Assembly: GCA_018873245.2 (NCBI GenBank)
Contig: JAEMBT020000005.1
Span: 12,322,001 to 12,386,000 of the forward strand
Reading direction: 5' to 3'
From: Archegozetes longisetosus
Lineage: Eukaryota > Arthropoda > Arachnida > Sarcoptiformes > Trhypochthoniidae
Length of the DNA stretch: 64,000 nucleotides
The notes beneath the pieces are model-generated. The model did not search any database, was not told the DNA's origin, and was given only the letters and a program-made list of their open reading frames with translations. Made by a program: the position numbers and the translations under genes. Positions 27,393 through 38,887 of the stretch are shown in pieces (positions within the stretch are counted from its first letter, which is position 1; each line of letters begins with the position of its first letter).

Positions 27393-27472
27393 AAGTTTCA
27401 ACTTATATATGAATGGAGTATAAAGTTATATAATCTATAATTATCTGTCATTCAGTGCTTATGATTTATAGG
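27393..27472 (-). repeat. second copy of the promoter block at 23576-23655
   Basis: The minus strand shows AATCATAAGCACTGAATGACA, then an A+T spacer, a TATATAAG box and GAAACTTA in the same order as at 23576-23655. Similarity continues, with indels, into the signal-peptide exon at 27296. Confidence 0.7.
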
Positions 27473-27665
27473 CACTATAGTCTAAATACGTAGAAATTGT
27501 TCACATTATTCATTGTTTGAAGGATAAACATGTTTTCCTTGTATAAAAACTGACAAAAAATTGATTCTTAATCAGAAAAACTAATAATCATTCACTATGA
27601 ATAACAAATGAAAATAAATAAAATTTAAAAGCCTAGTAAAATTCAATTTAATAAATAATTTCTAT

Positions 27666-28854
27666 TTAATAATAACTTATAATCGATGATCTCTGGTTTG
27701 ATGGAAGAGTATTTAAATCTTCGTCTTTATTTCTGGGCAGTTTGAAGCATTGTTTGCGTGATATATCAATCAATAAGACTAATGAAATGAATGTTAATAA
27801 AGTACACGTCACTGCAGGCCAATAGTTGTCGCGATCTTTAACTTTACCGAAGCTATAGTCTATGATTATAAGCAAATGTAATTATAGTGCAAATTTTATT
27901 CTTCGTAGTAACAGAAAAAGGCTTTAGTGCCGAAACCAATTTGTACTGTTGTCAATCCTTTATAAAAGTAATTCTTTACAAATTCAGGTTTAGGTTAGGT
28001 TAATCTTCATCAGTACGACCTCACCTTAACCAGACTTTAACCTGGTCTTGACTTGGATTCGATTTAATTTCTACACAGTGCATAACGGTTGTTCGACACT
28101 AGAGCTGAAAAAACTTATTAACTGTATATATTAATAAATACCTTTCATGTGCCTGACCGCAAGTGCAAAATATGCGACAGCAAAGAATGTGATTAACGTT
28201 AAGAAGAATATGGATGAAATTATCAACACAGTCAAATGCACTTTTTTGATTAGTTTCTCAAACATATCACGATATGATATCACATAAATTGTGAACAGCA
28301 CCACCGATAATAAGACTGTTTTCATATGGAAAAAAATTTCAAAAAACTTTTAGAACCACTGTGCCGAAAATACTTTTATATTTAGTTTGGCGTCAAACTT
28401 TTGCTATTTTAATATAAATTATTTTAATATAAATTATTTTATTATAAAATGAGAAAAGTTTTTATGCATCTTATTTGTTTCGTATCTATGATTATGAGAA
28501 AAAATTGACTAAAACAGATCAAATTTTTATATTTACCTAGACTAATTTTAATAAAATTTTCAAAATTATATAAAATATGATAATTTCTTAGTAATAAATG
28601 AATTTTTCCTAGAAAAATTTAGCATATTTAATAAAATTGTACTTAAGTTGGAATAAATTGAAATATGAATTATATTTAATTTTAATAAATAAGTTATAAA
28701 TACTTGATACAAAGGCGAAAACCATGACATGGTAGTTACGATTAATTATTGAGAGTATGAAATGAACTAAGCTAGCAACAAAATCAATAAAACTGAATAT
28801 TATTACTATCGATTCACACCATTTTAATCTCGCTTTGCTCAGCATAATCTTCAA
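27666..28854 (-). CDS. four-helix membrane protein A (NYWP motif)
   Basis: Three exons: 28854-28704, 28315-28142 and 27859-27666, both introns phase 1, giving 172 residues. Four hydrophobic segments are visible: SIVIIFSFIDFVASLVHFIL, FAFVSILLSVVLFTIYVI, LTVLIISSIFFLTLITFFAV and TCTLLTFISLVLLIDI. NYWP stands just before the fourth. A short hydrophilic tail ends SIISYY. The joins are in frame and use GT-AG sites, with donors GTATTT at both introns. I do not recognise the family. The gene at 32420-33641 encodes a similarly built protein with the same NYWP position and a near-equal last exon, so the two are probably diverged paralogs. It probably acts in an internal or plasma membrane. Confidence 0.7.
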
Positions 28855-29992
28855 TTGTTCATTAATTTGAATTGCAACAATTTAGTTTCTTTTTCAACTT
28901 AATATTACGACTTCAAATCGTAATTATTAGTAGATTTTGCGAAATATTTTTCCATTCATTTAAAATGTCAAAAGCTTTTGTTAGGCTTGTTATTGAAGAA
29001 TTTGGTTTTATTGTATTAGCACTTCTTATCATAATTGATAAGATTCTAAATCCAGTTTTCCAGTGAAGTGACTCTTCTACTGAAACTTCAATTGTCTTCT
29101 CATATATCACTAATGATAAACTTAAAAAAGGTTTTGTGTAGATATGTAATATTTTTGAAGGAATTAATCAATCATTTACCAATTGACTGAACAGTATTGT
29201 CTAGTATAATAAGTTTAGTGAAGTCCTAATGTGCTTAACTATCATTAAGTAAATCAAAGTCTAATTTATATTTCAATGCTCTATATTATTATGAATACAT
29301 TTATTATTTCATTACATCGCGATATATGTTATGAAAATAAATCATTTTACTCAATAGAATAATAATCACATTAATTTGTTGTATAGTTCCGTTTGAGTGA
29401 TAGATATTATGTTAAGTATCTGCTTATTTATAGCTTATCGAGTTATCGAGTGATACTACTTTTGTACTTTGGCTACTACTCACATTTTTTAGATTTATTA
29501 TTCATTTCGTAATTTTCTCATTTGACCTTCAAGTTTTAAAAATAATTCAAACCAAACAAAAATACTTCATATTAAGACAAAATATAACTAAATATAAGGA
29601 AAAGCTTATATTCAAATCAAATATTAATCCAAATACAGAAAGTATCCAAAGATTGTGCTTAAAATACCGGTAGTGACGAGGAGACGCATTTGAAGAGTTT
29701 GTTTAACATACTTAAGATTGAGTAGAAACACTTTTCAATTCGAAGCAAACTTCTAATTCAATAACAGTCTTGACATTTGTAAGTAAACCATTTGCAATGA
29801 ACTGTTCAATGACAAAAAACTAAACAGAACAGCTTTTTATTCTCAATAATGTTCCTATAATTAAAGAAAATAAACTTTCAGAGTTAAGAATAAGATTTTA
29901 TTTTCTGTCTTCAAGGCTTTGTTTAGAATATGTTTGGCTTTTAAATTGATTTTAAACACATTATTTCAAACTTTATGAAAATTCTTTATACA
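28855..29992. other. intergenic
   Basis: No supported gene. Short frames on both strands at 28872-29110 overlap each other and lack motifs. Confidence 0.5.
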
Positions 29993-30810
29993 GCGTGTTC
30001 TCTATTTTGGCGACCCACTTGGTAATGGCAACTCTTGGTTTTAGCAACTCATTTCCAAAGCACCAGCTGCTCCTACGATGTCTACAATGTAAAGAGTTCC
30101 AATTATGACAACAAAGGTTTTAGCAAAATAAAAACTTGCCAATAGATTTCATTTGATTGGCGTAGATTTATCGATGCTTCCATTTTGGCAAATAAGGGCT
30201 AAAAGCTAAACTTTAACTTCAAAACTTTTCTAATTTAAACTTTCTATTTTAAGTCTTTTCTTTTTCACCTTATTTGAGAGAAACATTCTGATCATTTAAT
30301 AAATTAGTAGGAATTCAATCAAAAGTAGCTAATACTCGAGACTAAAAGCCTTTATGACCGAGGATAATACAGCCTTTCAAATTTTAGCTTCAATACTAGT
30401 CTCATGACTAAAAAGTTCAAAATAGGTGCTTTCATTTTTTCAAAATGATACTGAATCTTGAAATAAATTGAAAAATTGCCAATTTTTTCAATCAAAATAA
30501 TGAAAATCCGAGTGATTTTACTTATTCCTCCATCATTTGCGTTACAAATTGTTACTGTTTCAAAGGGTTCGTTGTACGTGATCAGCCCCTATGCAATTGA
30601 GCAGTGGATCACCATTATTACACGGGTAGAAAAAGATGACAAGGTACAGACCTATTGGTGACAATGGAATCTTGTCCACTTGGGTTGGAATCGACCATTT
30701 AAAAATAATCTCTTAAATTTTGTCTATAGTAGAATTTTGACAAAATTGGATTTTGGCAACAAGATTTCGTAGCACTAACTAGTTGCCAAAGTCGGGGACA
30801 GATTGTAATA
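29993..30810. mobile_element. possible non-autonomous DNA transposon with TTGGCAAC-type subterminal repeats
   Basis: The left end reads GTTCTCTATTTTGGCGACC, and the right end reverse-complemented reads CTGTCCCCGACTTTGGCAACT, an imperfect match. Copies of TTGGCAA, GGCAACT or AGCAACT recur near both ends: at least three on the left, and several inverted on the right around 30735-30790. Interior open frames are short and unconvincing. Target-site duplications were not identified, so the limits are approximate. Confidence 0.35.
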
Positions 30811-32419
30811 AGTGGAAAATTGGATGTTGAGGTATAGTTTTCAAGTAATATAAAAATCTATACAAATAGACTTAAGAATGTAATGAAATGTTGATTTATT
30901 ACTCTTAATATCTGAGTAACAGTTGTGGTTAGATTGATATTGGTAGATATGATAAAAATAATTGATTACTAGATTAAAATAGTTCGTGATTCATGTCCAG
31001 TACATGACGGATTCAAACCTTACCCACAGAGATTAATAACTAAAATCAAATGAAGAAAATATCAAATCAAACGTAATAACTACTGTCATTTAAATTATAA
31101 CTGTTTCTTTTGGCGACTGAATTATTTGCGCAAATCGTAAACGTCATAAGCGACAGGTTTGATAGCATTCACTTATCTCGTTCTTCCAGCAAATCATTTA
31201 ACAATTAATGTTTTATGGATTCTTATATTCTATTATGGTCCTGATGGAAGTGTTATCGTTTTGTTTGACTTTAATTGAGACTATGTTTGACATTTGGGCC
31301 AATTGTCACATCGATTGCGTGATTAGGGATTTTGGGTGTGATATGACGTGATATGACGTGATGCTTAGTTCCGAGAACTCTCGTTTTAATCTCTGAAATG
31401 AGTCTCATTTACATTGACTCATTAAAACGCAAAGCCCTCGACATTAAGTGAACGGAAAAATGTTCTATCCCTTTTCTACTTATTCCAAACAGGTTTGCAA
31501 ACTAAGCACATACACTACCCATAAAGTGCTTCCGTTACTCATTTCATAATATAATTATCATAATAACTAATGAAAAGTTTAATCATTAAAGTCTATCATT
31601 CAGTTGAATAATTTGTATTCTGGTAAAAATCCTTTTTCAATTTATGGTCTAATCAAATTTTGATTATCTTTTAACATATTCTCATTATTGAGGATATGAA
31701 GAAAAGTTTATTTTGAACAACAATTCTTTCAAACTTGTGTTAATCTGCTTTTCACTTGAAATAAAAATCAATTTTCGAGAGTAAAGAACAATCTTTTTAT
31801 ATAGAAGTCAGCAATGCTTCAACTATTAAGCTGTTTCTAAAGCATAAACTTCAAACTAATTATGCAAATAGTGCTCAAGTCAGCAAACGTGTTGATAAAA
31901 GAGTAGAAATTTTCTTAATAAATACGTATTTGGTTAGTGATTCAAGATTCAAGATTCAACTTTATATGAACTTAATTGAAAAGATAAAAGTATAGTCTGA
32001 AAGAGTCAATGAAGAAAATGCCACCAAACAGAAAACTTTTGTCGAGAGAGTCAATAGATGAACAAAAGCGAGTTATTAGTCAATAAAAATCATAGCTTAT
32101 ACTAGAGAAAACCTGGAACAGACAACTCAATCAAGGTCTTAAACCGGTTGTGTCTACTGTGAGAGGTCATTGAGTTTTAGTTCAATAAATAACGAGACAT
32201 ATGTGGCAGAAGAAAAATCGATGATTTCTAGTCTAAAAAATTGTAAACATAATCAAAATGGTGTCAATTTTTAGAAGGAAGTAGTTGAAGTTTATTTTAG
32301 AAAAGTTTTACGCATTAAAAAGAGGAACATTTTCAAAGTATTATTGAGTTGTGATGAAAATAATGCACAAGTTTATATTATTGTCAGTGGTTTAAGTAAA
32401 CAACTTGTCACTTGAAGCT
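30811..32419. other. intergenic
   Basis: A+T-rich, with no supported gene. A 10-base unit (ATATGACGTG) is repeated twice in tandem at 31341-31360, each copy carrying a TGACGT core. Confidence 0.5.
31341..31360. repeat. tandem TGACGTG decamers
   Basis: Two perfect copies of ATATGACGTG are followed by a partial third (ATG) and preceded by GTG. Each contains TGACGT, the half-like core of CRE/bZIP sites. No gene start is close, so function is doubtful. Confidence 0.6.
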
Positions 32420-33641
32420 ATGCCGCCTTGTCGTCAACGTATTTTAACTGAGTGCATTATTTCAGCTTTTGGTACTTGCTTTGGTTTTTCATTTTTTATT
32501 CTAGGATTTATTACTAGTAATTATCACACTGTAATCTGGGGCTGGTTTTCAGGTTAGATCAAATTAGTATTCATTTACTATACACTTGAAAATTTTTAGA
32601 CTGAAAAGTTGATCCACTTTTTCCTAATAGGCTTTTGTGCGTTCAGAGTCTTTATTATGCAATTGTCATATTTGAAGTATGAATTCCATGACAATTTTGA
32701 TGCCGAACAATTGTCAAGACTCAAAATTATTGCTGCTTATCTATTACTTGGATCTGTTGTCGCCAGTGCTTACTATTTGCCGTTTGCCATCATTTATAAC
32801 CAATGTATATATCAATTAAGTTTATTGTTTACATCTTGTTCTCTGCGCAACTTTATGCTCATTCACTCAGTGTTAGACTTATTGTCCTATTAGAAGACTA
32901 TTCGCATGCTTCACCAATTTTATTAGATATTCATCTGAAATCCATAACAAGTTTGAATTATTTAAATTTGAATTATTTTTTATTTGACTGCATTTTTATC
33001 GATATTAAGCACTTAGTGGTTTAATCAAGATTGAACGTTTAGAATTTTACAAATAGCTATCTTTAAACTATTTCTATTCTATAAGTGAAAAAAACCTATT
33101 ACAACTAGTACAACAATACTATTTCAAAAAACATTTCTAATTATTTAAGGAATAAATTCTAGTCTTTTATACTGTATATGAAAGTAAAGTATTCTATGAT
33201 TTGTTGAAAAAAAAGAAATGAAATCTGGAATTTGTCAGAATTGCTTGGAAAAGTAATTTACATAATATTAAAGACATGACAAATCTATTAGACTCTCAAA
33301 AAAGTAAATTCGTCAATTGCATAATTTAGGCATAATGTTGACGACAAGAGTGCATAAGACATAAAACATCTAAGAAATATTTCTAAACAGTTTCAGCATT
33401 TATATATAATATCGATTTTTTATTAAGAGAACATTTTCTTCTCTTCACAGCATTCTCAATATTAAATACCGAAAATAGTTTAGAAACTAATTATTGGCCA
33501 CCATTTATATCTTCATTATCATCAACAATATGGCAAACACTGCTATTTATAAATGTGATAATATATCGAAAGTATTTATTGACTGAAAATATACCAAATA
33601 TCAGACGAGAAGAAGAGGCAACTCCTTTGTTAAGCAACTAA
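32420..33641 (+). CDS. four-helix membrane protein B (NYWP motif, acidic dileucine tail)
   Basis: Three exons: 32420-32530, 32600-32804 and 33451-33641. They join in frame (phase 0, then phase 1) to give 168 residues. Hydrophobic segments are ECIISAFGTCFGFSFFILGF, LIHFFLIGFCAFRVFIM, KIIAAYLLLGSVVASAYYL and TIWQTLLFINVII. NYWPP precedes the last segment. The tail RREEEATPLLSN contains EATPLL, which fits the [DE]xxxL[LI] endosome/lysosome sorting consensus, so an endolysosomal membrane location is a reasonable inference. The first donor is GTAATC. A nearby CAG/GTTAG is out of frame. Last intron phase, last-exon length and NYWP placement match protein A at 27666-28854. Family not recognised. Confidence 0.7.
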
Positions 33642-33810
33642 AATGATCAACTTAAACTAAACAGTTTTTCATCGAAAATACTAAACCATATGTGAATTGA
33701 AGCAAAATAATGCAATCCAATCATCAATCAAACAATGAAAATAGTACGTCTGTTCACACATCTCAAAACAGATTAAATAACATATACAATTATATAAATA
33801 AAACACATGT

Positions 33811-33842
<32 letters not shown>

Positions 33843-36800
33843 CAAACGTTTCTTACATGAATCTCTCCTAATGAGTAAAATCCTAAAGAACAAGTTAACT
33901 GCTATACAAGCTAACCTAACACTTAACCCTATCTTATTTGGCTATCGTATAAGTAAAAAATTTGTCTCACTACTAACTCTCGTTCTTTCTTCACTTTCGT
34001 GGTCTGTAATAGCTTTTAGTCTGTTATCATAACTAACAACGAACCAAAAAGAAATGGATCGATATTTATATAACTTAAACCAAGAGCTAAACACATGAAA
34101 AAACAGAAATCGATGTCTAAAATCCAATGCATAAAACTATAACATCGCGTTATATAACTTGACTTCCAGTTGACATACAATAAAAGATAAATTTTTACAA
34201 TTTATTTAAAAGCATGAAAAAAGATTTAGTATTTTCTACTGTCATCGGTACAGAAAATAAATGCTTTTTTGTATTGACCAAAAGTTTTTATTTATCTATT
34301 GGATTGAGAAAAGTGGGCAATTGTACTCATTTGAAATACTTCTGTACAAGTTGTAGACAATTTATTTGTTCCTTTAATACCTTAAGGTATTGTTGCTATG
34401 GCTCGCTATTAGAAGTCCACATTAACTCTCTATTATTATATATTACTTTGAAGATGAGATGCTTTTATTATAACATTAGATCATATTTATGTTACAGTTA
34501 TTCTACTTTCTATTACTTCTTATCTCATTGAGAAATCAATGCTAGTTACAATCCACACTAAATATACGTCAGTTACACAATCAAACGTTACACTCATACC
34601 TAAGCATTTGAAATATTTCTGAGAAATATTATGTTATAGATTTCTTTTTTTTTTTATTAATTTATCCCTTTCTCTTCTAGTTAGAATGAGCTCAATTTAT
34701 TTTCTCATACAATATTCTATATAATTGGATACGTGCACAACATGTTCAGAGTCCTAAAAGTTTCAAATCCTCTTTCTATTTATTTCAGTTTGAATTTGGT
34801 CTCTTGAGACCCGGAACTCAAATTTTCATTCAATTATTTTACAACACTATTTCTCAGCGTTGTAAGATTTCGACAAAAGTATTTTCAAAATATTTGAAAA
34901 TTTTTCTATTCGTCTGAGATTTTTGAGCAACGAAAGTAAACGAAGATCGTAGGCGTCAGTAAAAGCGATGTTCATAGGCATTAGCGATGCTTATATTTGA
35001 ACGCACCTGAAAGTACTGCACCTTTAAATGCGTTGAACCAAACGAAGCGAGTTTAGAACAAAAATCTGGTCTTGTATTAAAAAATCAAATCGCTCTAAAA
35101 TGCTATTAGACTTGAAATTCAAAATAGACCAGAGGCATCAGCTAATAAAAATACATTCAAGGCTGAGATGATTTTTATTAAAACAAAATATTGACTAGAA
35201 TTTAGATTTGAGCTTAAACTTCGAGCCATTCTCATTTTGAACATCGTCTTGAGTAAGATTAACAAATTCAAGAATAGCTCTTATGGTCATACCATTTATC
35301 ATGTCATATAAGACTTAATATATTCTGATGTGATTGTGAATTATTGTTCTTAAGTTTAAGCAAAACATCTGCTATTCTTTCTTCATAATGAATGATACTT
35401 GGATTGAGAAATAATTGTCAGAAGTAGTTTTGAAGTACGTTCAAAAGTGGTTTATTTATGGCATCTCTTTGTAAAACATCTCTCATTACTTTATTAGATT
35501 ATAAATACTCCATAAGAACTATGAAACTATCTAATAGTCAAGAATTATCTGCTTGAAATGGTTTTGATTTTCGTTCAATTCTAGCTTGGACCATTAAAAC
35601 CTTTTTATCGAGAATTAAAGCAGTAGTTGCGAATAAGATAAGCGCTTCCATAGGATCCAATTTCGTTCAAGTTTCAATTAAAAGAGGTATCAAATTGGAT
35701 AGTATTGTCTCATATGACTTGCTTCTCATGTGATTGCAGTTTGCTTTCGACTTAAAGATCAATAGGATATAAAAATTGATTCAATGTAAAATCCCTATCC
35801 TTCAGGATTAACTTTTCTTTCTTTAATGAAATAAACTAGTTTTATAGCTTGTTTTTTCTTTCTCAATACTCGCTATCGATTTAAGCTTAAAATAATGCTT
35901 TAAAAGATTTATAAATTTTTTTCTTTATTTAATTCAATATTAAAACTCTGACATTCATAGCTTTTTCAATTTTATAACAATAAATACTTTTAATAACAAT
36001 TATATGATATATAAATTATAGTTTGATTAAAGAACGGTTAGAAATGAGTTAATGTAATGAAATTTTTTTTGGGATTTTGCCTTATTTTTCATGCATTATG
36101 GACTGATTTTGAAAATACAATTTAGAAAATACTAGTCAAAAAGTGATTTGTTTATTGGCAGCAATTATTTTCATACTTAGGGAAAGCACTTCTCAACTTA
36201 TAGAGTAGCTTCAAATCGAAGACTCAATTGTGTTCATATCGAATGATTAAATCTTTCTTAATTTAAGTTAACACCATTTTGTGGATGTTCTCACAGATTA
36301 ACTCATTTTTAAAGCTTGAAAATCATTTAATTATTGACTCACTCTTCTAATTAAGGTTCTCATCAAATAATACATGACTTGACGCTAATATTTAGAAAGC
36401 TAGCAACTTCAGGTTCGTTTCATGGATTAAATGAGTTGAACTTAAACCTGAAAAGTGCTCTCACTATTGATATTTCGAAAACAGATTGGAAGAAAAGGCA
36501 GCAAAAGCATCCTCAAAATAACACAATTAAGTTTTTACATGATAGTAATGACAAGAATTATAACTGCAACACTGCTAACAATAATTGATATAGTAATAAG
36601 TTTATATAACTTTTATAATTACATACACTGTATAAGTTTTCCAGTGGCTATACATATAGTTTAAGCCGTATATCAAATCACAAATCATTTTTGGATATAT
36701 TCTTAGGTCGAAATCCACAACAATTGAACGGAACGATTGAGTTCTCAATAAAATAGTTTCACTCATAAAACATATTTTTCTTCTAAATAAATAAAAAGTT

Positions 36801-37025
36801 AACCATAGGATGTAAAACTAATTCTTCACAATCATATCCACAATAGAAAAAATTTTACTTTTTATACAATCACTTGAAATAAACACATTTACTCTTCTTA
36901 TAAATACACATTTCGCTTACTATCGTATGAAATATGTTTAAGTTTTTGGTTGAAAATTACTTTCAAATGGTTAGTTATATAATATTTCATGTATAAAGTT
37001 GTGCTCATTGTTCAAGTCTTTAGTC
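33642..37025. other. intergenic with CT microsatellite
   Basis: No supported gene. Open frames here (for example 34214-34531 and 36379-36664) have no motif, signal or splice partners. The CT repeat at 33811-33842 is listed separately. Confidence 0.5.
33811..33842. repeat. CT-rich microsatellite
   Basis: Interrupted (CT)n tract of about 32 bases. It explains an Arg/Glu-rich frame on the opposite strand. Confidence 0.9.
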
Positions 37026-38015
37026 TTAGACCGGAGACACCACATCTACTTTGATATTAGATTCCTGATGATGCTATTGAATTGGGTAAAAATGGGATTA
37101 ATTTGTTATAATTTATGTCTTATATAATGGTAGAATCTATCTTGTAGTTAATGTGACATTTTTATCTACGCCAATATCAGGATGTTAAGAATTTTCTGTT
37201 ATAATACTACTTAAAGGTTATTTCTGGGTACAGATAAAATCTTGTAATTATTTCGCTAAAGCTTTGATAACCTCAAGTATAAAAGCAATATTGAACCAGT
37301 TTGTTTATAAAAAATGTTTTCATCAAAAAGATTGCACTTTAGTTTCAGTTTTCAGTAATTTTAGTAAAACCCTTTTACTAGAAATGGCACTTTCATAAGA
37401 CTCCGGAACTCGATATTTTTCAATTATGTGCATATTCTTAAGAAAAGATTGTGTTTAAAAATTTTAGATTCACAGATCTGTTTAATTTATCAATTTTCGA
37501 TTCAATTTGCCATAAACTTCAAAAAATTCTGATTTATTCTCAAAAATTCTATTCTAGAAATTTGATCTAATACTAGACCGAATTTTTATCTCATGATTAT
37601 ATGGAAAATTCTGTTAAGTATCAGAAATTTATAAAATAAATAAATAAATAAATAGATTTACCTGATCTTCATCTTCATGATCATCTTCATGTGCAGACAA
37701 AGTGGCTGACGATCTTCGGGGTGGTCGGAATGTCATAGTTATATAAACAATAATAACAAATATAACACCGGACACAAGTGTGGCCCCAATCATATAAAAA
37801 GTTTTCGATAAGAAAGTTATATTTTTCTTATAAATATCGTGTATTATTATGGCCCAAATCCATAATATAGAAGCTAACAATACGATAGCACTCGAATAGC
37901 AGAATTTACTCCAAAAACCAGATCCTCGCTTATGATCACTTCCGGAGCGTTTTGCGATACGATTCAGACCAAACCCGCCCGGAATTGATCGCGGCGATGC
38001 CCATGACATAAACAT
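37026..38015 (-). CDS. two-helix membrane protein with acidic tail, unrecognised
   Basis: Two coding exons: 38015-37662 and 37064-37026. The join is phase 0, between CAG/GTAAAT and ATCATCAG/GAA, and the product is 130 residues. An in-frame TGA lies upstream of the ATG. The N-terminus is basic and Gly/Ser-rich (GGFGLNRIAKRSGSDHKRG). Two hydrophobic spans follow: FCYSSAIVLLASILWIWAII and FYMIGATLVSGVIFVIIVYI. Then come a basic FRPPRR stop-transfer, a Ser/His/Asp/Glu-rich stretch (SAHEDDHEDEDQ), and the ending ESNIKVDVVSPV contributed by the small last exon. The hydrophobic C-terminal valine could be a PDZ-type ligand, which is inference. The second exon is short and rests on phase and splice context. 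I do not recognise the family. Confidence 0.65.
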
Positions 38016-38849
38016 TGTTAGGCTATCATTTGACAGGTCTCAAGATCTCTTAAATAATTTTCAGTTGGATTAAAATGAGATTCTCTGTCGTTAACATATA
38101 TTTGAAGAACAACTGCTTAAAGAGTATTCTTTTCTCTACCTTTCAGTCTGGAGTAATTGATAGAAAAATATATTAAGGAAGGAATTTTATGGTTAGTAAT
38201 GATTATGATATGGATTTGTCACATGAAATGGTGATAAAAGGTGTGGCACTACTAGAAGAGCGAATAACATAGAAGTATACACACTCTCACAACTAGTTGA
38301 ACCTAAAAGAGTGGTCGCTTACTAACGCATTCTCTCCCCTTATTCTTCTATTCACAATATTCTCTAAACATCTACCAATACATCGAAACCTACCATCATC
38401 TGCACCTGCACTCCATCAGTCGGCGAATGCTTCAAACTATTCAGCGATTGCATAGTAACGCATCATTTCTAATAAAGAAACCGATAGACAAACTTCTTAT
38501 TTGCTTTTGCTGTTTATCTCTATATTCACTGTTTCTTCTCATTTATATATTCCTCTCTCTCTCTCTCTTTCATGACTTATCTTTCTCTCGATTGCGCAAC
38601 TTATCGATCGATGGATTGCGTGCTCTATTTCATTGTCAACTCTCATGCTTGGCGCGATTTCGTGTCTCATCGTCTCGGGCCTGCATTTTGTCTTACAGTG
38701 TTTTATATTTCTCTTGTTTACTCAATTGTATGAGATGTTTATATTGATATTTATCGCCGCGAATCCGCAGAAATATATTGCTTAACATTTGCTTTTCTAT
38801 TTTTCTTTTTAACCTTAGTTCATGTCTATCTCTTGACTAATTTTCCTTT
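38016..38849. other. upstream region of the two-helix protein gene, somewhat G+C-richer
   Basis: The stretch 38280-38770 is richer in G+C and CpG than most intergenic DNA here. It probably includes the promoter and 5' UTR of the minus-strand gene at 38015. A CT-rich tract at about 38552-38570 and open frames across it show no coding features. Confidence 0.4.
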
Positions 38850-38887
38850 AAAGATATGCTCAATAATTATTGAGCCAATATATCTTT
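38850..38887. repeat. imperfect inverted repeat (hairpin)
   Basis: AAAGATATGCTCAATAA is followed at once by TTATTGAGC, a CAAT bulge, and ATATCTTT. The central 16 bases are a perfect palindrome. A compact hairpin of about 38 bases, too short for a typical miRNA precursor. Confidence 0.7.
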